Source: Chloroflexota bacterium
Lineage (GTDB): Bacteria > Chloroflexota > Dehalococcoidia > Tepidiformales > Tepidiformaceae
Direction: 5' to 3'
NCBI GenBank assembly: GCA_963169135.1
Contig: CAUJEQ010000071.1
Location: 1-7,166, forward strand
Length of the DNA: 7,166 nucleotides
Shown here: positions 1-5,546 of the stretch, piece after piece
Numbering within the stretch: the stretch's first letter is position 1
How the letters are laid out: each line of letters starts with the position of its first letter
Position numbers and translations under genes: made by a program
Notes under the pieces: model-generated
Databases searched by the model: none
The model's input: the letters and a program-made list of their open reading frames with translations, nothing else
What the model was told of the DNA's origin: nothing

Positions 1-981
1 GAACGTCCCCTTCTTCATCTTCTCGCTGAAGCGGTCCGTGTCCTCGTCGCCCATCGTTTCTTTCGCCTTCTCGATGAGCGAAAGCATGTCCCCCATCCCC
101 AGGATTCGGCCCGCCAGCCGGTCCGGGTGGAACGCCTCCAGTGCGTCGGCCTTCTCGCCCATGCCGATGAACTTCACCGGCACCCCGGTCACCGAGCGGA
201 TGCTCAGGGCCGCGCCGCCGCGAGCGTCGCCGTCCATCTTGGTCAGGATTAGCCCGGTCGTCCCAACCTTGTCGTGGAACTCCTTGGCCGCCGTCACCGC
301 ATCCTGCCCGGCCATCGCGTCCGCGACGAACAGCACCTCCTGCGGCTGAAGCTGGTTCCGGAGGTCCGCAACCTCTTTCATCATCCCCTCGTCGATGTGC
401 AGACGTCCGGCCGTGTCCACCAGCACGTGCGTCGCGTTCATCCGCTTCGCCTTCTCAAGGCCGTTTGCCGCGATCACCGACGGCTTCGCTGAGATCCCCT
501 CTTCGTGGTACGGGATGTCAAGCGCCTTCGCGAGCGTCACCAGCTGTTCCACCGCTGCCGGCCGGTACACGTCACACGCTACCACCAACGGCCGCTGGCC
601 CTGTTTCTTCAACAGGTTTGCCAGTTTCGAAATGCTCGTCGTCTTCCCCGACCCCTGCAGGCCCACCAGCATGATCACCGTCGGCGGCCGCGAAGCTGTC
701 TCCAGTTTTGGCGCCTCGCCGCCCAGGATCTCCACCAGTTCGCCGTGAACGATGTCGATGACCTGTTGTGCCGGGCTCAGGCTGCGCAGCACCTGCGCTC
801 CCAGGGCTTTCTCTTTCACCCGGGTCGTGAACTCGCGCACCACCTTGAAGTTCACGTCCGCCTCGAGCATCGCCATCCGCACTTCGCGCAGTGCCTGGTC
901 GAGGTCTTCCTCGGTCACAATGCCGCGGGAGCCAAACTTCCGGAACGCGCCTTGCAGCTTATCGGTTAGTGAATCGAACAT
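1..981 (-). CDS. ffh: Signal recognition particle protein Ffh (SRP54 GTPase), 3' part cut by the window edge
   Basis: Ffh binds the SRP RNA and signal peptides of nascent membrane or secreted proteins. It delivers the ribosome to the receptor FtsY at the membrane in a GTP-dependent cycle. The visible 327 residues hold the N-terminal helical bundle (about 1-85) and the whole G domain. The P-loop GLQGSGKT is at 107-114, followed by CDVYRPAA (136-143), VDTAGR (188-193) and TKMDGDARGG (247-256). The conserved G-domain end, GMGEKADALEAFHPDRLAGR, is at 273-292. The opening MFDSLTDKLQGAF is a typical Ffh start and sets the ATG at 981, with a weak GGA a few bases upstream. The frame runs open to base 1, so the methionine-rich M domain that binds RNA and signal peptide lies outside. 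FtsY is excluded by the Ffh-type N terminus without an acidic A domain. The CoA-transferase upstream ends 46 bases before it. Confidence 0.96.
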   Translation of the reverse strand, partial: MFDSLTDKLQGAFRKFGSRGIVTEEDLDQALREVRMAMLEADVNFKVVREFTTRVKEKALGAQVLRSLSPAQQVIDIVHGELVEILGGEAPKLETASRPPTVIMLVGLQGSGKTTSISKLANLLKKQGQRPLVVACDVYRPAAVEQLVTLAKALDIPYHEEGISAKPSVIAANGLEKAKRMNATHVLVDTAGRLHIDEGMMKEVADLRNQLQPQEVLFVADAMAGQDAVTAAKEFHDKVGTTGLILTKMDGDARGGAALSIRSVTGVPVKFIGMGEKADALEAFHPDRLAGRILGMGDMLSLIEKAKETMGDEDTDRFSEKMKKGTF

Positions 982-1027
982 CGTTTTCCAGTGTAGCGAT
1001 GCCGTGTCCCAGCAGCGATACGGCTGC

Positions 1028-2254
1028 CTACCCGACCCCGGGGTTGGCGGGCGCGTCTCCAATCACACCGGCCGCCTCAAGCTCCGCGATCTCGTCCGCC
1101 CTCATACCCAGCAACCCGCCAAGGATTTCCAGGTTGTGCTCCCCGAACAACGGTGCATGACGCTGCAAGCTGGGCCGCGCTTCGACGAACTGCCACGCAC
1201 TCCGTGGCTGCTTCCATGCGTGCATCCGTGGGTGGGGCAGTTCCACCCAGTACCCTCGCTCCTCCAGGTGCCGGTCCTCGTGAATCGTCTTCGTGTCCAG
1301 GATTCGTCCCACCGGGACGCCCGCCCGCGCCACGGCCTCGAGTACCTCCTGCGGTCCACGCCACGCACACCATCCCGCAATCCGCCGGTCGATCTCGTCA
1401 TGCCTGGCATCGTTCGACATCGCCCCCAGGTGCATCACGATCCCTGTTGCATTGCACAGCCGTTCCCAGTCCCCCGCGTCCCGGACCGAAATTGATACCC
1501 ACTGTTCCTCGCCCGCGCATCGGTATACGCCCTGCGCGAAGTAACGCGAATCTCGATTTCCCCGCTGAACTGGCGCCTCCCCCCGCAAGGATGCCGCCAC
1601 GAACGCTTCGCCGATGAGGGTCGACAGCACTTCCCGCTGCGCAAGGTCGATGAACGCGCCTTGGCCGGTCTTCTTCCGATGGATCAGCGCGAGCACCACC
1701 GCCGCCACGGCCGCCTTCCCCGCCACCGGGTCTCCATATGAGATGCCCGTCTTAACCGGTACGCCGTCGTCACCGTAGCCCGTCATCGATGCGAGCCCGC
1801 TCATCTGCTCGATGATTGGCCCGAATCCCACATGTCCTCGTTCCGTCCCGGTCTTGCCATAGCCCGCCATGCTCACCAGGATGATGGCTTCGCGCGCCTC
1901 ACGGAGGACCTCGTACCCCAGTCCGAGGTTATCCAGTACTTCCGCCCGGTAGTTCTCCATCACCACATCGCAGTGCGGCACCAGCCGCAGGAACGCGGCC
2001 TTCCCGCGCGGGTCGGCCAGGTCCAACGTCAGCGACTTCTTGTCACGGTTGTAGTCATTAAAGTAGTACGAGCTGTTCCAGGGGTCGGTCGCCCCTGGCT
2101 GCGGGATCAACGTCCGGATGTTGTCCCACGCCTTCGGCGACTCAATCTTGACGACCTCCGCCCCCATCTCCGCCAGCACCCGCGTTGCATACGGCCCGGC
2201 CCACATCATCGTGAGGTCGGCAATCCGCACTCCGTCGAGCGGCAGCCGCTTCAT
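1028..2254 (-). CDS. Family III (CaiB/BaiF/Frc-type) CoA-transferase, subunit/paralogue A
   Basis: The 408-residue protein belongs to the family III CoA-transferases, which move CoA between carboxylic acids through enzyme-bound anhydride intermediates and usually form interlocked dimers. It has the usual length. The N-terminal Rossmann signature GVRIADLTMMWAGPYATRVL is at 8-27, followed by GAEVVKIESP (31-40), the NRDKKSLTLDL motif (69-79), YGDPVAG (173-179) and GQGAFIDLAQRE (197-208). Counting from the GxG of this last motif, Glu208 falls where formyl-CoA transferase has catalytic Asp169. The open frame extends to 2518, but the family N terminus begins at the ATG at 2254. That ATG overlaps the stop of the neighbouring CoA-transferase as ATGA, so the extension is rejected. 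Coupling to a paralogue suggests a heteromeric enzyme, as for benzylsuccinate CoA-transferase BbsEF. The substrate is unknown. An acyl-CoA racemase of the same fold cannot be excluded. Confidence 0.92.
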   Translation of the reverse strand: MKRLPLDGVRIADLTMMWAGPYATRVLAEMGAEVVKIESPKAWDNIRTLIPQPGATDPWNSSYYFNDYNRDKKSLTLDLADPRGKAAFLRLVPHCDVVMENYRAEVLDNLGLGYEVLREAREAIILVSMAGYGKTGTERGHVGFGPIIEQMSGLASMTGYGDDGVPVKTGISYGDPVAGKAAVAAVVLALIHRKKTGQGAFIDLAQREVLSTLIGEAFVAASLRGEAPVQRGNRDSRYFAQGVYRCAGEEQWVSISVRDAGDWERLCNATGIVMHLGAMSNDARHDEIDRRIAGWCAWRGPQEVLEAVARAGVPVGRILDTKTIHEDRHLEERGYWVELPHPRMHAWKQPRSAWQFVEARPSLQRHAPLFGEHNLEILGGLLGMRADEIAELEAAGVIGDAPANPGVG

Positions 2255-3330
2255 CGCACCTGCCCCAGCCAATCGCCGATGATTGCGGCCGTGTCGGCGC
2301 CCGGCTCGTGCAGCTCGCCGGCCCGCCACGCCAGCCCGAGAAACGGCCGCCCCGGGATTCGGGCTGCTCCGTTCTCCGTGCTCACCTCGTCGAAGAACCC
2401 GCGCTCCCGGAGCGTCTCGTTCGCCAGCAGGTCGCCCGGTGCCTGCACCGCCCCGAACGGCACCTTGTGGCGCTCTCCCAGCTCCAGGATCTCCGCCTTC
2501 GTCCGCTCGCCGAACCATCCGTAGAGCTTCGCCTGCAGTTCGTCGTCGTGGTTGGGCCGTTCGAGCGGGTTACGAAAGCGCCCGTCATCGAGGTCCGGGT
2601 CGCCCAGCACTGAGAACAACGCCGGGATCTGCCGCTCCAGCGCGCAAACCCCCGCGAATCCATCGGCACAGGGATAGAGGCCCCATGTTGCTCGTACGTG
2701 GTTCCCGCTTCGTACGCTCGCCACGCCTTCGTACGCACCCCGCGGTCCGTAGAGTTCCAGCATCCCTGCCATGCACTCCTGCAAAGAGATGTCGATCCAG
2801 TCGCCTTCTCCCTGGATCAGTAAGCCGAGATAGGCAGCCACCGCTGCCCCGAAGGCGTTCAGCCCACCGAGGTACAGCGCCTGGCTGCCGCCAGTCACCA
2901 GCGGCTCCCGTTGGTGCATGCCTGTCAAAGACATGATGCCGCCCATCGCAAACGACGTGAGGTTCGTGGCCTCGAAATCTGCGTAGGGCCCCGTCTGCCC
3001 GTACGGCGTGATCGACACTACCGTGAGCGCTGGCTTCTCGCTCCTGAGCGTCTCCGGGTCGAGGCCCACCCGCGCCATCGTCCCGGGCTTCCGGTCTTCC
3101 ACCACGATGTCTGCCGCCAATGACAGGCGCCGTACCGTCGCTGCATTCGTCCTGATGCGCCGCTTCCCGGCCAGCAGGTAGACCGCCTCGTCGTCGGTGA
3201 GTTTCCCCGGAGTGCTTTCCGTCCGCACCACGTCGGCGCCGAACCCTGCCATCCAGCGCGTGGCGAACGCGGCAGGCACTCCGCCGCCAATCTCCAGGAC
3301 CCGGACCCCCGCAAGCACTCCATCGTCCAT
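2251..3330 (-). CDS. Family III (CaiB/BaiF) CoA-transferase, divergent subunit/paralogue B
   Basis: The 359-residue protein is a second family III CoA-transferase and is shorter than its partner. Visible signatures are GVRVLEIGGG near residues 8-17, GADVVRTEST (31-40), DIVVEDRKPGTMARVGLD (74-91), SITPYGQTGPY (106-116) and GEGDWIDISLQE (174-185). Glu185 sits at the catalytic Asp position of formyl-CoA transferase. The segment that normally carries a long loop and an NR-x-K-x-SL-x-LDL motif is compressed to GKRRIRTNAATVRRLSLAAD (55-74). The active-site architecture is therefore less canonical than in the partner. The ATG at 3330 is the first in frame and gives the expected N terminus; no clear Shine-Dalgarno is seen. 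Its TGA overlaps the next ATG by four bases, indicating coupled translation at about 1:1. I infer an alpha/beta CoA-transferase in which this member may be structural or weakly catalytic. The substrate is not identifiable. Confidence 0.9.
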   Translation of the reverse strand: MDDGVLAGVRVLEIGGGVPAAFATRWMAGFGADVVRTESTPGKLTDDEAVYLLAGKRRIRTNAATVRRLSLAADIVVEDRKPGTMARVGLDPETLRSEKPALTVVSITPYGQTGPYADFEATNLTSFAMGGIMSLTGMHQREPLVTGGSQALYLGGLNAFGAAVAAYLGLLIQGEGDWIDISLQECMAGMLELYGPRGAYEGVASVRSGNHVRATWGLYPCADGFAGVCALERQIPALFSVLGDPDLDDGRFRNPLERPNHDDELQAKLYGWFGERTKAEILELGERHKVPFGAVQAPGDLLANETLRERGFFDEVSTENGAARIPGRPFLGLAWRAGELHEPGADTAAIIGDWLGQVR

Positions 3331-3377
3331 GGCGGCGGATTCTACGCGAGCTTCCGAAGCGCGAAAGCCGACTGCCC

Positions 3378-3809
3378 CTACTGCAGGAACGCGTCCTCGA
3401 GCGGTTCCCGCGGGACATCCGCGTCCGCGTTCACCATTTGACGTGCAAGCGGCCCCAGGCTCTCGAACACCGCTGCCTGGATGTCCCTATCCACGTCGGC
3501 CTCCTGCCACGCCTCCCGCATGTGCCGTAGCCACCGTCCTGACGCCTTCTCATCGATCACAAACGGGAAGTGCCGCCTCCGCAACCGCGGATGCCCGTAC
3601 TTAGAACTGTATGCGCGCGGTCCGCCCAGCCATTCTTCGAAGAAGAGCTTCAGTTTCTCTTTGCCTGGCTCCAGGTCCTCCGGGTAGATGGGCCGCAGGT
3701 GCTCATCGCCCTCTACCCGCCGGTAGAACGCCTCGACGATGGCCGACACCTTCTCCCGCCCGCCGACCTGCCGGTACAGCGTCGCCGTCTCGACCCCCGG
3801 CTCCGTCAT
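3378..3809 (-). CDS. glbO: Group II truncated haemoglobin (TrHbO type)
   Basis: This 143-residue haem protein has the compact 2-over-2 globin fold. Group II members bind O2 and react with NO, peroxide or other oxidants; the exact role varies between organisms. The signatures are complete: Phe28-Tyr29 at B9-B10 (distal pocket), LRPIYPEDL (38-46), FFEEWLGGPRAYSSKYGHPR (56-75), the proximal haem ligand His80 in RRRHFPF, and Trp93 (G8), which is diagnostic of group II. The frame is open up to 3896, but the ATG at 3809 starts a normal-length globin. It also overlaps the Uma2 stop as ATGA, so it is preferred. There is no signal peptide or membrane segment, so the protein is cytoplasmic. It is probably translated by coupling to the Uma2 gene and lies 47 bases before the CoA-transferase pair. 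The symbol glbO reflects subgroup assignment by motif. Confidence 0.9.
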   Translation of the reverse strand: MTEPGVETATLYRQVGGREKVSAIVEAFYRRVEGDEHLRPIYPEDLEPGKEKLKLFFEEWLGGPRAYSSKYGHPRLRRRHFPFVIDEKASGRWLRHMREAWQEADVDRDIQAAVFESLGPLARQMVNADADVPREPLEDAFLQ

Positions 3810-4387
3810 ACAAACTGTTCGAGGCCCGCGCTTCCCAGCGGGGCCAGTGCCGACGGAATCGGGTCCCCGAACAGCACCGACTGCTCCTTCCGCCACGCGT
3901 TCTCCTCACCCGTGAACACGATCACCGTCTGGCTGTCCGGATCCACCAGCCATGCCTCGCGCACGCCGTTCTTCTCGTACGCCCGTAGCTTCTTCACCCG
4001 GTCGAACCGTCGGGTTCCCGGCGAAAGCACTTCCACCACAAGGTCCGGCGCTCCCATCACCCACCGTTCGATAATGTCCGCGCGCTCGGCCGACACATAC
4101 CCCACGTCCGGCTGCAACACCGACCCGTCCGGCAGGTGGCAGTCCATCGGAGACACGAACGCGTGCCCGCCGTGTTCTTGGGCGAACGCCCGAAGGGCCG
4201 TCGCAAGCTCCATGACGATGTCCTGGTGGCGCATTTCCGGTGCTGGTGACGTGTAGAGCCGCCCGTCTATCAGGTTGTGTGCCGTCGTCGTCTCCGGCAT
4301 CGCCAGGTACTCCGCCACCCCCACGCCCTCCCGCACCAGGACCGGCTCATCCTCCCGTTCCATTTCGACTACTCGTGGCTGCGCCAT
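3806..4387 (-). CDS. Uma2 family protein (DUF820, restriction-endonuclease-like fold)
   Basis: The 193-residue product matches the Uma2/DUF820 family, small proteins with a PD-(D/E)XK nuclease fold. Family members are often present in many copies in Chloroflexota, Cyanobacteria and Deinococcota, and their physiological role is not settled. After a variable N terminus come the family block EYLAMPETTTAHNLIDG (26-42) and a helix near RHQDIVMELATALR. The core is LQPDVGYVS (91-99, Asp94), PDLVVEVLSPGTRRFDR (114-130, Glu119) and KKLRAYEKNGVREAWLVDP (132-150, Lys133). The Asp, Glu and Lys expected of an active nuclease are all present. The ATG at 4387 has a strong GGAGG six bases upstream. The stop overlaps the start of the truncated globin gene by four bases. 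No transposase, methylase or inverted repeats flank it, so a restriction or transposon role is not supported here. Confidence 0.9.
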   Translation of the reverse strand: MAQPRVVEMEREDEPVLVREGVGVAEYLAMPETTTAHNLIDGRLYTSPAPEMRHQDIVMELATALRAFAQEHGGHAFVSPMDCHLPDGSVLQPDVGYVSAERADIIERWVMGAPDLVVEVLSPGTRRFDRVKKLRAYEKNGVREAWLVDPDSQTVIVFTGEENAWRKEQSVLFGDPIPSALAPLGSAGLEQFV

Positions 4388-4393
4388 GGTCGA

Positions 4394-4398
4394 CCTCC
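4394..4398 (-). promoter_or_regulatory. Strong Shine-Dalgarno of the Uma2 gene
   Basis: The minus strand reads GGAGG, then six bases, then ATG at 4387. This is one of the two clearest ribosome binding sites in the window. It fixes the Uma2 start and, through the ATGA overlap further down, may also drive translation of the globin gene. Confidence 0.75.
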
Positions 4399-4428
4399 AA
4401 CCACAATCCTACACCCGCGTGCAGGCGC

Positions 4429-5007
4429 CTAACGCTTCCCTTGCAGCAGGCTCAGGAACTCCGCCCGCGTGACATGCGAGTCTCTGAAGTCCCCCCGCAT
4501 CGCGCTCGTAATCATCCTGGAGCCCGGCTTGCGCACGCCCCGCATCGTCATGCACAGGTGTTCCGCTTCGATCACCACGCCCACCCCGTCCGGCTTGAGC
4601 ACCTCCATGATCGCCTCTGCGATCTGGCTCGTCAGCTGCTCCTGGATCTGCGGCCGTCGCGCATAGCCCTCCACCACGCGCGCCAGCTTGCTGACCCCAA
4701 CCACGCGCCCGTCCGGGATGTACCCAACGTGGGCCTCCCCATGGAACGGCAGGAAGTGATGCTCGCACATGCTGTAAAACGGGATGTTCCGCAGGATGAC
4801 CATCTCGTCGTGCGCCACTTCGAAACCGACCTTCAGGTGCTCCCGAGGGTCCGACCCCAGCCCATCGAAAATCTCGAGGTACATGTCCGAAATGCGCCGA
4901 GGCGTTTCCAGCAGCCCCTCCCGCGCCGGGTCATCGCCGATCGCACTCAACATTTCGATGACGGCCGCCCTGATGCGGTCGCGGTCTGGTCCTGTCCGGT
5001 TGCTCAA
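4429..5007 (-). CDS. folE: GTP cyclohydrolase I (FolE), TTG start proposed
   Basis: FolE converts GTP to 7,8-dihydroneopterin triphosphate, the first step toward folate (and, in some organisms, biopterin or queuosine-type compounds). With the TTG at 5007 the protein has 192 residues, normal for the type I enzyme. Signatures are LLETPRRISDMY (32-43), FYSMCEHHFLPFHGEAHVGY (78-97), GVSKLARVVEGYARRPQIQE (104-123) and EAEHLCMTMRGVRKPGS (148-164). The zinc ligands Cys81, His84 and Cys152 are all present. The frame is open up to 5379, but the extra sequence is low-complexity Arg-rich shadow of the plus-strand DUF1232-like frame. No ATG or GTG lies in frame near the expected start. TTG at 5007 gives a complete first helix, whereas the first internal ATG (codon 19) would cut it. 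A G-rich stretch (GGGGGA) lies about 8-9 bases upstream. The gene stops 41 bases before Uma2 and probably heads the run toward ffh. Confidence 0.93.
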   Translation of the reverse strand: MSNRTGPDRDRIRAAVIEMLSAIGDDPAREGLLETPRRISDMYLEIFDGLGSDPREHLKVGFEVAHDEMVILRNIPFYSMCEHHFLPFHGEAHVGYIPDGRVVGVSKLARVVEGYARRPQIQEQLTSQIAEAIMEVLKPDGVGVVIEAEHLCMTMRGVRKPGSRMITSAMRGDFRDSHVTRAEFLSLLQGKR

Positions 5008-5034
5008 CGGCTGGGTCCCCCGAGTAGTCCACAG

Positions 5035-5043
5035 ATCGTAGCA
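5035..5043 (-). promoter_or_regulatory. Candidate extended -10 promoter for folE
   Basis: On the minus strand the bases read TGCTACGAT, which is TG, one base, then TACGAT (four of six matches to TATAAT). It ends 27 bases before the proposed folE TTG start. No convincing -35 is seen at 17 bases, as is usual for extended -10 promoters. It lies at the 5' edge of the plus-strand DUF1232-like frame. The assignment rests on pattern alone. Confidence 0.3.
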
Positions 5044-5320
5044 GCAGCGTGCCCGCCCCCGCAGCCGCACGCGCGCCCTCCTCCGCGACCGGGCCATCGG
5101 CCGCGCACCCAGGCTCTTCCTGATCGCCCTCGTCGCCCACCTGGTCTCCCCACTCGACCTCGTCCCCGGCTGCATCCCGGTCCTTGGCCAGGCCGGCGAC
5201 ATCGCGATTGTCATGGCCACCGTTGCCCTCCTCATCCTCCTCATCCCCCGCGACCGCTTCGAAGCTGCCCTCGGCGAGGCAGAACAGCCCCGCCCAACGC
5301 GCCCCTCATCCCCCGAATAA
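5042..5320 (+). pseudogene. DUF1232 (YkvA-like) short membrane protein frame with no canonical start codon
   Basis: This is the only plus-strand frame that reads as a protein family rather than antisense noise. After the TAG at 5039-5041 it runs open for 92 codons to the TAA at 5318-5320. Within it are ALLRDRAIGRAPRLFLIAL, then AHLVSPLDLVPGCIPVLGQA and GDIAIVMATVALLILLIPRD, then an Ala/Glu/Pro-rich tail. This resembles the DUF1232 core (hydrophobic stretch, SPIDLIPDFIPVLG, DD, second hydrophobic stretch). Two usual acidic positions are changed: PDF reads PGC and the DD pair reads GD. No ATG, GTG or TTG precedes the domain; the first ATG (5213) is too far in. A non-standard start (for example ATC at 5096 or CTG at 5120), an upstream frameshift, or decay after loss of the 5' end would each explain this. 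It is divergent from folE, only 34 bases from its start. Family assignment is moderately sure, function unknown, and integrity doubtful. Confidence 0.55.
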
Positions 5321-5342
5321 ACACCGCTCCTTCGGAAAAACC

Positions 5343-5361
5343 CCCGCAGGACTCCCGCAGG
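5343..5361. repeat. Direct repeat CCCGCAGG, two copies
   Basis: CCCGCAGG occurs at 5343-5350 and again at 5354-5361, separated by ACT. On the minus strand the pair is followed by a run of five T (5336-5340), but the repeats are direct, not inverted, so they do not form a classical terminator stem by themselves. Confidence 0.7.
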
Positions 5362-5394
5362 GCCCGTTCGGCCACTCAATTACGGCCATACTGC

Positions 5395-5417
5395 CCTCGG
5401 GAGAGTCCTCCCGAAGG
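5395..5417. repeat. Stem-loop, 7-bp perfect stem extendable to 9 bp
   Basis: TCGGGAG (5397-5403) pairs perfectly with CTCCCGA (5408-5414) around the four-base loop AGTC. Allowing one bulged A at 5415, CC at 5395-5396 also pairs with GG at 5416-5417. No T-run follows on either strand, so a simple Rho-independent terminator is not supported. Part of this stem can pair elsewhere instead (see findings). Confidence 0.65.
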
Positions 5418-5436
5418 TCCTACCTTTGGGTAGGCC
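5416..5436. repeat. Stem-loop CCTACC-TTTG-GGTAGG
   Basis: CCTACC (5419-5424) and GGTAGG (5429-5434) form a perfect six-base-pair stem with a TTTG loop (CAAA on the minus strand). With T5418 bulged, GG at 5416-5417 pairs with CC at 5435-5436. It sits directly beside the preceding stem-loop and shares bases 5416-5417 with its extended form, so the two cannot both be fully extended. Confidence 0.65.
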
Positions 5437-5437
5437 A

Positions 5438-5483
5438 GACGGCCGCCGGTTTCTGTGGTGCCGGCCGCCGTCGTTCGCGGCGG
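5438..5483. repeat. Large GC stem-loop (12 bp, one mismatch) with a competing hairpin
   Basis: GACGGCCGCCGG (5438-5449) pairs with CCGGCCGCCGTC (5461-5472) with a single C-C mismatch and an 11-base loop. The right arm also contains CCGCCG (5465-5470), which can instead pair with CGGCGG (5478-5483) over a seven-base loop. Forming one structure excludes the other. The octamer AGACGGCC that begins the left arm (5437-5444) recurs at 5495-5502. Confidence 0.6.
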
Positions 5484-5546
5484 GTGGGCAGGTGAGACGG
5501 CCCCGGTCCCCCATTCCGAGGTTGTGCCCCCCGCCGCTGCCCTCCC

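Larger units (their letters stand above)
5321..5546. other. Non-coding stretch between tetR and the DUF1232-like frame, rich in inverted repeats
   Basis: I see no protein-like frame in these 226 bases on either strand. The region contains a direct repeat, three local stem-loops and at least two alternative pairings, listed separately. It lies downstream of the tetR-family gene and upstream of folE on the minus strand, and downstream of the DUF1232-like frame on the plus strand. It could therefore be a transcription end, a leader or a small RNA. There is no tRNA or known riboswitch core that I recognise. Confidence 0.6.

Noticed and set aside
982..1027. SRP RNA or other RNA gene next to ffh
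   Set aside because: Only 46 bases lie between the genes, and the conserved SRP RNA tetraloop region is absent.
505..1617. Several long plus-strand open frames over ffh and the first CoA-transferase gene
   Set aside because: They are antisense shadows typical of high-GC third positions. They show no family motifs, while the minus strand carries complete conserved domains there.
2255..2518. N-terminal extension of CoA-transferase A to 496 residues
   Set aside because: The extension is Arg/Gly/Ala-rich shadow of the neighbouring CoA-transferase gene. The family N terminus begins at the ATG at 2254.
3806..4387. Uma2 gene as a restriction-modification or transposon component
   Set aside because: There is no methyltransferase, transposase, inverted repeat or target duplication around it.
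4240..5433. Plus-strand open frame of 397 codons opposite folE
   Set aside because: Pro/Arg/His-rich composition without motifs, opposite a complete FolE with all zinc ligands. It is also in a different frame from the DUF1232-like signal.
5431..5472. Resemblance of minus-strand ACCACAGAAACCGG to a conserved RNase P RNA segment
   Set aside because: The other RNase P landmarks (such as GAGGAAAGTCC) are absent, and there is not enough non-coding space for the roughly 350-400 base RNA.
5321..5546. Tetrahydrofolate riboswitch controlling folE
   Set aside because: The stretch lies more than 300 bases from folE with another frame between, and I cannot identify the conserved core of either THF class.
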